Shown one piece after another: positions 1-6,061 of a stretch of 7,023 nucleotides of DNA (positions are counted from its first letter, which is position 1; each line of letters begins with the position of its first letter). The stretch is from JAAYGD01 sp964428195 (GTDB lineage: Bacteria > Bacillota_I > Bacilli_A > RF39 > UBA660): NCBI GenBank assembly GCA_964428195.1, contig CAYRXC010000034.1, forward strand, positions 1-7,023. The letters are read 5' to 3'. The translations under genes and the position numbers were made by a program. The notes below the pieces were generated by a model. It did not search any database. It was not told the origin of the DNA and saw nothing but the letters and a program-made list of their open reading frames with translations.

Positions 1-10
1 ATTATACGAG

Positions 11-127
11 TTATTCCCCGCAACAATTCTTATATTTTTTACCAGAACAACATGGGAAGTTTTTTTCACCTTTTTAGCAATAATTTTCACTTTTCTTGCA
101 ATAATGTTCATTTTTAATTTTATCATT
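11..127 (-). pseudogene. Decayed SEC-C zinc-motif fragment
   Basis: Read on the minus strand, the frame ending in TAA at 13-11 encodes PCCSGKKYKNCCGE at its end. This strongly resembles the SEC-C zinc-binding tail found at the end of SecA and of many small proteins (consensus CPCGSGKKYKxCCG). The first motif Cys is replaced by Phe and a Gly by Cys. Upstream in the same frame there is a TAA at 76-74, preceded by a Cys-containing stretch (YCKKSENYC). No ATG, GTG or TTG start lies in this frame before the next stop at 130-128. Aligned without gaps to the intact secA tail in this window, the last 14 residues match at 10 positions and the last 45 nt at 31. I read it as a dead remnant of a SEC-C protein end. 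It could be a displaced secA 3' end or a separate small Cys-rich gene. The motif resemblance is clear; its origin is inferred. Confidence 0.55.
64..105. repeat. Two tandem 21-nt repeat units
   Basis: Positions 64-84 and 85-105 are adjacent copies of one 21-nt unit (each begins TTTCAC and ends GCAATAAT) that agree at 18 of 21 positions. In the SEC-C fragment frame the copies read YC-stop-KGEK and YCKKSEN, so the unit repeats a Cys-Lys-rich heptad. The in-frame stop of the fragment is one of the differences between the copies. Confidence 0.7.
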
Positions 128-133
128 TTAATT

Positions 134-157
134 ACTTATCTAAAAACTTATCTAAAT
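134..157. repeat. Direct repeat, left copy (two ACTTATCTAAA units)
   Basis: This 24-nt block is made of two ACTTATCTAAA units, one helical turn apart (units start at 134 and 146). It recurs in the same orientation at 715-737 with a single-base length difference in an A run, giving 23 of 24 aligned positions identical. The two blocks bracket the GNAT gene and the secA terminator, about 580 bp apart. Similarity stops at the block edges. This copy sits 22 nt downstream of the GNAT stop codon. Confidence 0.8.
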
Positions 158-179
158 ATAAGCTATAAATTGTAATTTG

Positions 180-626
180 TTATCTTGTTAGTCTTTTTAC
201 TTTCATTGTCATTGGATAAAACTTTAAACCATTAATACATTGAAGATCATCAGTGCACTCAAATCCTAAATGTTCATAAACTTCTTTGGCATAAGGTGAC
301 GAATTTACCGTAAAATAATTTTTATCATTTTCTTCTAATACTTTTTCAAATAATTTTCTTCCTATACCTTTTCTATGGTGCTTACCATCTACAAAAAATA
401 ATGCAATATGACTTTTATCTTTTGTTGCTATTAAGCCTAACAATTCATCTGCTTCATACGCCCCATAAAATTCTCGAGCTGACAACCATTGTTCATCATC
501 AATAGTTTTCTTGAATTCATCTATTCCTTCTTGACTATAATCTGGTGCTTCGTATTCTAAAAAAGTTTTCCATGTCAATTCTAATGCTTTATCCATTTTT
601 TCTAAATCTATTTTTTTAATTTCCAT
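180..626 (-). CDS. GNAT-family N-acetyltransferase
   Basis: A 148-residue cytoplasmic protein of the GNAT fold, which transfers an acetyl group from acetyl-CoA to an amine; the substrate cannot be read from sequence. Motif A, the acetyl-CoA pyrophosphate loop, is visible at residues 84-90 (HRKGIGR, fitting R/Q-x-x-G-x-G/A) after the strand HIALFFVD. The motif B helix follows at about 109-122 (SSPYAKEVYEHLGFE), with the Tyr and Gly-Phe typical of these enzymes. Length is normal for a single-domain GNAT, and there is no signal peptide or membrane segment. The start is fixed by an ideal ribosome binding site, AGGAGG at 638-633, six bases before ATG. A hairpin terminator separates it from secA upstream, so it is probably transcribed on its own. 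I see no clear terminator behind it. It lies between two copies of a direct repeat and may be a cargo gene of a small insertion. The fold is sure; the role is unknown. Confidence 0.9.
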   Translation of the reverse strand: MEIKKIDLEKMDKALELTWKTFLEYEAPDYSQEGIDEFKKTIDDEQWLSAREFYGAYEADELLGLIATKDKSHIALFFVDGKHHRKGIGRKLFEKVLEENDKNYFTVNSSPYAKEVYEHLGFECTDDLQCINGLKFYPMTMKVKRLTR

Positions 627-670
627 AATTTACCTCCTACTTAACAAATTACTATTTATCTTTCTTCATT

Positions 671-676
671 ATTATA
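671..676 (-). promoter_or_regulatory. Possible -10 box for the GNAT gene
   Basis: On the minus strand TATAAT occurs at 676-671, about 45 nt upstream of the GNAT start and just past the secA terminator. At 16-18 nt further upstream there is no recognisable -35 hexamer, because that position falls in the terminator loop. The surroundings are AT-rich, so a chance match is possible. Its support is mainly that the terminator upstream implies the GNAT gene needs a promoter here. Confidence 0.35.
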
Positions 677-680
677 TAAT

Positions 681-714
681 AAAAGGAGCAAAAATCATAT
701 ATTTTGCTCCAAAA
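681..714 (-). terminator. secA: Rho-independent terminator of secA
   Basis: GGAGCAAAA at 685-693 pairs with TTTTGCTCC at 702-710 to make a perfect 9-bp stem with an 8-nt loop. Read on the minus strand, the hairpin is followed by TTTTATTATATAAT, the U-rich tract of an intrinsic terminator. It lies 85 nt past the secA stop codon and ends the murD-secA transcript. The plus-strand read has no T tract, so it acts in one direction. Confidence 0.8.
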
Positions 715-737
715 ACTTATCTAAAACTTATCTAAAT
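715..737. repeat. Direct repeat, right copy (two ACTTATCTAAA units)
   Basis: This is the second copy of the block described at 134-157, one A shorter between the two units. It lies between the secA stop codon and the secA terminator hairpin, which it almost touches. Paired short direct repeats one helical turn apart are a usual form for a protein-binding site. Arm-type sites of tyrosine integrases and plasmid iterons both look like this, but so do repressor sites. Confidence 0.8.
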
Positions 738-770
738 TGTTTTTTTAGTGTTTTTCACCATTTTCAAAAG

Positions 771-850
771 CCGCGCAAACCCTTATAAATACTACTATTT
801 CCCACAGCACTGCTTATACTTGCGCCCTGACCCACATGGACAAGGATCGT
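771..850. other. Local GC-rich patch across the secA stop codon
   Basis: I count 39 G or C in the 80 bases 771-850 (49%), against 19 of 80 in 691-760 with its left neighbour (681-760, 24%) and 30 of 80 in 851-930. Part of this comes from the Cys-Pro-Gly-rich SEC-C codons. However, the codon choices (GGG, CGC, CAG, TGC) are also GC-rich, and the noncoding bases after the stop, containing GCCGCGC, share the bias. Confidence 0.6.
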
Positions 851-3305
851 TTCTTCCTACTTTTTCTTTTTTCTTAATTGGAGCTGCAGATTTGTCACCG
901 CTTTCTGCTATTGGCTTTGCAACTTGTTCTCTTTCAATATTGTTTCTTATTTCTGCTCTAAGTAAGAACAAACATGATTCTTCATTGATTTTACTAATCA
1001 TTTTATCGAATGTTTCATATCCTTCTTTTATGTATGCTTGTAAAGGATTTTCGTTAGCATATCCTCTTAATCCGATTCCTTCTTTTAAGTGTTCCATATC
1101 ATTTATATGGTCCATCCACCTTGAATCAACTACTTTTAATACGATTGCTTTTTCAAATTCATTTATAACTTCTTGAGGTATTGGTTTAACTTTTTTATCG
1201 TAAAGATTCATTATTTTATCATAAATAATAGTCTTTACTTCTTCAATATCTTTATCTTTAATATCTTGTACCTTGAAAGCATTTGTTAAAACTATGTTTT
1301 TGTTTAAATGATTAACTAACTCTGAATAATAATCTATTTTTTCTTCGTTATCATTTGGTTTATAGTTTTCTGAAGAATTAATATAACTTTCAACTAGGTT
1401 TTCTATATTATCTTTAAATAATGAATTAACTTTTTCTCTTATAGATTCTGAATTTAGAATTTCATTTCTCATTGAGTAAATTATTTCTCTATGTTCATTC
1501 ATTACGTTATCATATTGTAGTAATTGTTTACGAGTGTCAAAGTTATTTCCTTCAACTCTTCTTTGAGCTGATTCAACTGCATTTGAAAACATCTTGCTTC
1601 TTATTGCGGCATCACCTTGTAATCCTACAGTACTCAACATATTTTTTAATCTATCGGTTCCAAATCTTACCATTATTTCGTCTTCTAAAGAAATAAAGAA
1701 TTGAGTTACACCTGGATCTCCTTGTCTTCCAGAACGACCTCTTAACTGATTATCTATACGTCTTGCTTCATGTCTTTCTGTACCTATTACACATAGACCT
1801 CCAAGTTCGACAACTCCTTTTCCAAGTTTAATATCAGTTCCACGTCCAGCCATGTTAGTTGCAATTGTAACTGAAAACTTTTCTCCCGCTTTTGCAATTA
1901 TTTCAGCTTCTCTTGAGTGATTTTTAGCATTTAATACTTCATGTTTAATTCCTCTTTTATTAAGCAAAGAACTTACTAATTCACTCGTTTCAATCGCTAT
2001 TGTACCAACAAGTAAAGGTTGACCTAATTTGTGTCTTCTTTCAACTTCGTTTACAATTGCATTGAATTTAGCTTTTTGTGTAGCATATAATAAATCTGCT
2101 AAATCTTCTCTTACTACTGGTTTATTAGTAGGAATTTGTATTACATACATATTATAAATATTTCTAAATTCTTCTTCTTCTGTCTTTGCAGTACCGGTCA
2201 TTCCTGATAGTTTTTTATACATTCTGAATAGATTTTGGAAGGTAATTGTTGCTAATGTTTTTGTTTCATCTTGAACTTTTACTCCTTCTTTTGCTTCTAT
2301 TGCTTGATGCAATCCTTCACTGTAAGCTCTTCCTTTCATCAGTCTTCCTGTAAATTGATCTACGATAACTATTTCTCCATTATCTACAACATAATCGACA
2401 TCTCTTTGCATTAAATAATTTGCTCTTAATGCTTGATTAATATGATGTATCAATCCCGAATTATTAATATCATAAATATTATCTAATTTAAAATACTTAG
2501 AAGCTTTTTCATTTCCAAGGTCATTTAATACTATGCTATTAGATTTTTCTTCTATAGTATAGTCAGAATCTTTTTTTAGAGTTTTAACAAATGAATCTGC
2601 AGACATATATAGATTCATTGATTTCATTGCACCACCAGAAATAATAAGCGGAGTTCTAGCTTCGTCTATTAACATAGAGTCAACCTCATCTAGTATTGCA
2701 TAATTTAGTCCTCTTTGAACTCTGTTTTTTGATACTACTATCATATTATCTCTCAAATAATCAAATCCTAATTCATTATTAGTAGTATATAAAATATCTT
2801 TTTCATATGCTTCTTTTTTTTCTGATGGAGACATTTCTCTCAGATTTACTCCAACAGATAGTCCCAACATTTCAAATATTTTACCCATCCACTCAGCATT
2901 TCTTGAAGTCAAATATTCATTTACTGTTATTACATGAACTCCTTGAGAGGTAAGAGCATTTAAATATGCAGGCATAACTGTAGTCAAGGTTTTTCCTTCA
3001 CCAGTCTTCATTTCTGCAATATTACCAAAGTGAATTGCAATAGCTCCCAGAAGCTGACAAAAGAAAGGTTTTTCTCCTATTGCTCTAAATGAAGCTTCTC
3101 TTGCATTTGCAAATGCTTCCGGTAATAAATCTTCTAAACTCTCTCCTTTTTGATATCTTTCTTTTAATTCAATTGTTTTTTCTTTAATTTTTTTATCACT
3201 AAATTTCTTATATTCTTCATCGTAAGAATCAACCATATTTGCTAATTTTTCGAATCTATTTAATTCTTTATATTCATGATCAAAAATACTTTTAATAATG
3301 TTCAT
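795..3305 (-). CDS. secA: Protein translocase ATPase SecA
   Basis: SecA is the motor that pushes unfolded preproteins through the SecYEG channel using ATP; it works at the inner face of the membrane. At 836 residues it has the usual length, and the domains are in order. The nucleotide-binding fold carries Walker A MKTGEGKT (99-106), DEVD (206-209) and LIDEARTPLIISG (212-224). The preprotein cross-linking domain follows (about 225-365), then SGMTGTA (367-373). The second ATPase half has GRGTD (487-491) and QLRGRSGRQGDPG (520-532), and the scaffold region has WMDHI (730-734) and GIGLRGYA (743-750). After a charged linker the SEC-C tail CPCGSGRKYKQCC (822-834) supplies the zinc-binding cysteines. 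GAGG at 3315-3312 sits six bases before ATG. The gene follows murD by 42 nt with no terminator between, and ends at a clear hairpin. It looks fully functional. Confidence 0.98.
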   Translation of the reverse strand: MNIIKSIFDHEYKELNRFEKLANMVDSYDEEYKKFSDKKIKEKTIELKERYQKGESLEDLLPEAFANAREASFRAIGEKPFFCQLLGAIAIHFGNIAEMKTGEGKTLTTVMPAYLNALTSQGVHVITVNEYLTSRNAEWMGKIFEMLGLSVGVNLREMSPSEKKEAYEKDILYTTNNELGFDYLRDNMIVVSKNRVQRGLNYAILDEVDSMLIDEARTPLIISGGAMKSMNLYMSADSFVKTLKKDSDYTIEEKSNSIVLNDLGNEKASKYFKLDNIYDINNSGLIHHINQALRANYLMQRDVDYVVDNGEIVIVDQFTGRLMKGRAYSEGLHQAIEAKEGVKVQDETKTLATITFQNLFRMYKKLSGMTGTAKTEEEEFRNIYNMYVIQIPTNKPVVREDLADLLYATQKAKFNAIVNEVERRHKLGQPLLVGTIAIETSELVSSLLNKRGIKHEVLNAKNHSREAEIIAKAGEKFSVTIATNMAGRGTDIKLGKGVVELGGLCVIGTERHEARRIDNQLRGRSGRQGDPGVTQFFISLEDEIMVRFGTDRLKNMLSTVGLQGDAAIRSKMFSNAVESAQRRVEGNNFDTRKQLLQYDNVMNEHREIIYSMRNEILNSESIREKVNSLFKDNIENLVESYINSSENYKPNDNEEKIDYYSELVNHLNKNIVLTNAFKVQDIKDKDIEEVKTIIYDKIMNLYDKKVKPIPQEVINEFEKAIVLKVVDSRWMDHINDMEHLKEGIGLRGYANENPLQAYIKEGYETFDKMISKINEESCLFLLRAEIRNNIEREQVAKPIAESGDKSAAPIKKKEKVGRNDPCPCGSGRKYKQCCGK

Positions 3306-3347
3306 ATTTCACCTCGCTAACCTATTGTACCAAAAAAACAGTAATAA

Positions 3348-4682
3348 TTAAACTAATTTGTCTACATATCTTTTAAAACTTTTCCCTCTTTCTTCAAAGT
3401 TTTTAAATTGATCCCAAGATGCTGATGCAGGACTAAATAAAATAACATCTCCTTCTTTTGATAATCTAAAAGCTTCTTTTGTTGCATCTTTTAAATTATT
3501 TAGTAACATACAATCAATATTCATTTTATCCATATCTTCTTTTATCTTATACTTGTTTTCTCCGTATGCTACAACATATTTAACATTCTTTAAATATTCT
3601 TTTAGTTCTAAAAAGCTTTGTCCTCTATCTAATCCTCCTAACATTAATATGATAGGATCATTAAAAGTTTTTAAAGCAGTCTGAGTAGATACGTTATTTG
3701 TGGATTTTGAATCGTTGTATATTTTTCTTTTATTAATTTCTTTAACAAATTCTATTCTATGTTCTGCTCCTTTAAATTCTTTTAAAGTATTAATAATATC
3801 TGAATTTGTAATATTAAATATTTTAGCAACAATTATTGATGCCATTACATTTTCATAGTTATGTGCCCCTTTTATTGTAATATCACTTATATTAACAATT
3901 TTTTCTTCATTAAAATATATACTATTATCTTTTATATAACAGTTTTTCTTGTATTTATTTGAAAAATAATATTTTGTTGATTCTATATCATTTGTAATAT
4001 CTAAAGAGTCTTTATTTTCGTAATTAATTATTGCTATATCATCTTTTGTATGATGAGCAAATATTTTCTTTTTTATTGTCTTATAATTATCGTAATTACC
4101 TACGTGATCTAGATGTGCTTCATATAGATTTGTTAACACCGATATATTAGTTTTAAACTTATTCAAATTAAGAAGTTGTTGAACGGATACCTCCATTACA
4201 ACTATATCTCCACTTTTAATCTTTCTTACAAACGAGGATAAAGGAAACCCAATATTTCCGGTTAAATGAATGTTATTATATTTTCTTTTTAACATTTCAT
4301 AAATAATTAAAGTTGTAGTTGTTTTTCCATTACTACCCGTTATACCAATAAGTGTAATATCTTTAGGCATCAATATGTATGCCAATTCAACTTCATTTAT
4401 TACTGGAACATTTAGTTTCTTTGCTAATACTACGTATTTATGATCGTCTTTAATCCCCGGATTTTTAATCAAGTAATCGATAGCTTCATTCATTAAGTCA
4501 TCTGGGTGATCACCCAATACAATCTTAATTCCTTTACTAACTAATTTATCTATATGTTTAGAGTTTTGTTTTTCATTTTTATCGCTTACAGTTATGTTGT
4601 TAGTGTACTTTGAAAGTAGTAGAGCAGCCTCATACCCACTTTTTGCCATTCCTAATATCAAAATTTTTTTATCTTTGAACAT
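3348..4682 (-). CDS. murD: UDP-N-acetylmuramoylalanine--D-glutamate ligase MurD
   Basis: MurD is the cytoplasmic ATP-dependent ligase that adds D-glutamate to UDP-MurNAc-L-alanine, the second amino acid of the peptidoglycan stem. At 444 residues it is of normal length. Domain 1 is a Rossmann-like fold starting ILILGMAKSGYEAA (7-20). The central ATPase has the P-loop GITGSNGKTTTT (113-124, Lys120), GNIGFP (142-147), Glu164, AHLD with His190, and Tyr200/Lys204, the expected carbamylated lysine. The C-terminal domain has EHRIEFV (307-313), NDSK (323-326), GGLDRG (349-354) and SPASASWDQF (417-426), a signature that favours MurD over other Mur ligases. One oddity is EVSVQQL at 164-170, where the family usually has ELSSFQL. 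AGGAGG at 4693-4688 sits five bases before ATG. It is the first gene of a likely murD-secA transcript and lies outside the usual division and cell wall cluster. Confidence 0.96.
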   Translation of the reverse strand: MFKDKKILILGMAKSGYEAALLLSKYTNNITVSDKNEKQNSKHIDKLVSKGIKIVLGDHPDDLMNEAIDYLIKNPGIKDDHKYVVLAKKLNVPVINEVELAYILMPKDITLIGITGSNGKTTTTLIIYEMLKRKYNNIHLTGNIGFPLSSFVRKIKSGDIVVMEVSVQQLLNLNKFKTNISVLTNLYEAHLDHVGNYDNYKTIKKKIFAHHTKDDIAIINYENKDSLDITNDIESTKYYFSNKYKKNCYIKDNSIYFNEEKIVNISDITIKGAHNYENVMASIIVAKIFNITNSDIINTLKEFKGAEHRIEFVKEINKRKIYNDSKSTNNVSTQTALKTFNDPIILMLGGLDRGQSFLELKEYLKNVKYVVAYGENKYKIKEDMDKMNIDCMLLNNLKDATKEAFRLSKEGDVILFSPASASWDQFKNFEERGKSFKRYVDKLV

Positions 4683-4734
4683 AGTAACCTCCTATATAAT
4701 TATATATTAAATAGTGTAAAATCGTTTGATAATT

Positions 4735-4740
4735 TTTATA
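4735..4740 (-). promoter_or_regulatory. Candidate -10 box for the murD-secA operon
   Basis: Because the gene upstream of murD points the other way, a minus-strand promoter is expected in or near 4683-4798. The best -10 I find is TATAAA at 4740-4735, five of six bases to consensus, which would give a leader of about 45 nt. No convincing -35 lies 16-18 nt upstream. The TATAAT at 4704-4699 is too close to the ribosome binding site to be used. The candidate occupies the same bases as the proposed -35 of the divergent gene. Confidence 0.3.
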
Positions 4741-4763
4741 CATCATTGTTTTTTTGCTATAAT
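4735..4763 (+). promoter_or_regulatory. Extended -10 promoter of the FemAB-like gene
   Basis: TATAAT at 4758-4763 is a perfect -10 box and is preceded by TGC, giving the extended form TGnTATAAT. A weak -35, TTTATA at 4735-4740 (four of six to TTGACA), lies 17 nt upstream. Transcription would begin near 4770, leaving a leader of about 29 nt with AGGAAG (4787-4792) six bases before the ATG at 4799. Confidence 0.75.
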
Positions 4764-4798
4764 AGTATTATCATTAATAAAAGAATAGGAAGATATTT

Positions 4799-6034
4799 AT
4801 GAGAATAATTGAGATTACTCAAAGACAATTTGATGAATACGCTATTACACATAGAAATAGAATATACTATCAAACTTCTCAATATGGAGTTTTTATGTCT
4901 AGAAACGGATATAAAGACACATATATTGCAATGTTAGATTTTGACGGCAAAATAGTTGCTGCAGCTTTAATATTGGTACAAAGAGTACTTCCAAATTACA
5001 AAATAGCATATTCTCCAAGAGGATTTTTAATAGATTTTTATAATTTTGATTTAGTTGGAAAATTTGTATCTTTGTTAAAAGATTATTTAAAAAGCAAGAA
5101 GATTATTTCATTGAAAATAGATCCTCCAATAGAATATGTAAAAAGAGACAAAGAAGGTACTCCTTTGCCGCAATCAGCAAATAATATAAATATAATTAAC
5201 TTTCTTGGAAGTGTTGGTTTTGTTCACAGTGGTTTTAATTTATACTTTGAAAATACTCTTCCAAGATGGGGATCCGTAATAGAAGTTACTGGAGATCCAA
5301 ACAACCAAGAGTATGATTATGATTACAAAACAAAAGAATTTATCAAAGATGCCGAAAGAAAAGGAATAATTGTATATAAAGGAACAAGAGATGATGTTAA
5401 AACGTTTTATGATCTTATTCCAAAAAATAAAAAAATTAATTATTATTACAAACTTGTTAATATATTTTCAAATTTTGATATGATAGATTTATTTTTTACA
5501 AAAGTATCACCAGAATTACTTTTAAAAAATAGTAGAGCAATGTACGAAAAAGAACTAGTAAATAATTCGAACATTAATCAAGAATTATTGAACTCAAATA
5601 ACAGAGCTGAACTATTAAGCAAAAAAATGGAATCCGATAAGTTGTTAGGAACATACAAGAAAGAAGTTGTATTAGCTACTCAATTATTTGATTCAAAGAC
5701 TAGCGTCATTCTATCGACAAGTGCCGTAATAAAGTATGGAGACGAGGTTTTCTTTTTAGCTTCTGGAATTGATGAAAAATATAAAGATTTTGGTGCAGAT
5801 TATTTATTAACAAGGGTTTTGATTGAAGGATTTACAAAATCGGGTTTTAGAAAATTTCATTTGCATGGAATAACAGGTGATTTCAATCCGAGAAGTAAAT
5901 ACTACAAAAACTTTGAATACAATAAGGGATTCAATGCAACTGTTGTAGAATATATCGGGGAATTTGATTTAATAATGAGCCCTTTAAAATATTCAATATA
6001 TAAATATTTTCATAAATATAGTCAAAAAAAATAA
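4799..6034 (+). CDS. FemAB/FemX-family peptidoglycan branching aminoacyltransferase
   Basis: Enzymes of this family take an amino acid from aminoacyl-tRNA and attach it to the stem peptide of lipid-linked peptidoglycan precursor, building the cross-bridge. They work at the cytoplasmic face of the membrane and have two GNAT-like subdomains plus a coiled-coil arm. The 411 residues match the family's usual length. Hallmarks are YSPRGFLIDF (71-80), LKIDPPI (105-111), a polar helical stretch at about 237-292 in the position of the coiled-coil arm, LHGITGDFNPRSKYY (355-369) and a closing KGFNATVVEYIGEFDL (376-391). The ATG has AGGAAG six bases upstream and a strong extended -10 promoter. It is transcribed away from murD and converges on tuf. 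The substrate (Gly, Ala or Ser) and the position in the bridge cannot be told from sequence, so FemX, FemA, FemB and MurM-type roles all remain open. There is no signal peptide. Confidence 0.9.
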   Translation: MRIIEITQRQFDEYAITHRNRIYYQTSQYGVFMSRNGYKDTYIAMLDFDGKIVAAALILVQRVLPNYKIAYSPRGFLIDFYNFDLVGKFVSLLKDYLKSKKIISLKIDPPIEYVKRDKEGTPLPQSANNINIINFLGSVGFVHSGFNLYFENTLPRWGSVIEVTGDPNNQEYDYDYKTKEFIKDAERKGIIVYKGTRDDVKTFYDLIPKNKKINYYYKLVNIFSNFDMIDLFFTKVSPELLLKNSRAMYEKELVNNSNINQELLNSNNRAELLSKKMESDKLLGTYKKEVVLATQLFDSKTSVILSTSAVIKYGDEVFFLASGIDEKYKDFGADYLLTRVLIEGFTKSGFRKFHLHGITGDFNPRSKYYKNFEYNKGFNATVVEYIGEFDLIMSPLKYSIYKYFHKYSQKK

Positions 6035-6060
6035 AGCAGATATTTCTATCTGCTTTTTTT
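6035..6060. terminator. Shared bidirectional terminator
   Basis: AGCAGATA at 6035-6042 pairs with TATCTGCT at 6047-6054 around a TTTC loop, a perfect 8-bp stem. On the plus strand it starts at the base after the FemAB stop codon and runs into T7 (6054-6060). On the minus strand the loop reads GAAA, a stable GNRA tetraloop, and the stem is followed by TTTATTTTTTTT (6035-6024), which ends tuf transcription. It fills nearly the whole 27-bp gap between the two convergent genes. Confidence 0.9.
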
Positions 6061-6061
6061 A

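Noticed and set aside
1..126. Minus-strand frame open from an ATG at 126 to the window edge (starts MIKLKMNIIARK)
   Set aside because: There is no Shine-Dalgarno site before the ATG, the product is low-complexity Lys/Ile/Val, and the SEC-C motif is in a different frame; more likely chance in AT-rich DNA. Sequence left of position 1 would settle it.
738..760. Small hairpin GTG-TTTTT-CAC after secA
   Set aside because: The stem is only three base pairs, and a far better terminator exists at 681-714.
748..1176. Plus-strand open frame of 142 codons opposite the 3' end of secA
   Set aside because: It lies antisense to the certain SecA coding sequence, has no ribosome binding site and resembles no family; it is a mirror of secA codon structure.
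1472..1696. Plus-strand open frame of 74 codons within secA
   Set aside because: It is wholly antisense to conserved SecA sequence, with no start signals and an ordinary shadow composition rich in Leu, Phe and Tyr.
4699..4704. Minus-strand TATAAT as the murD -10 box
   Set aside because: It is only five bases from the AGGAGG ribosome binding site, so transcription would start within or after that site.
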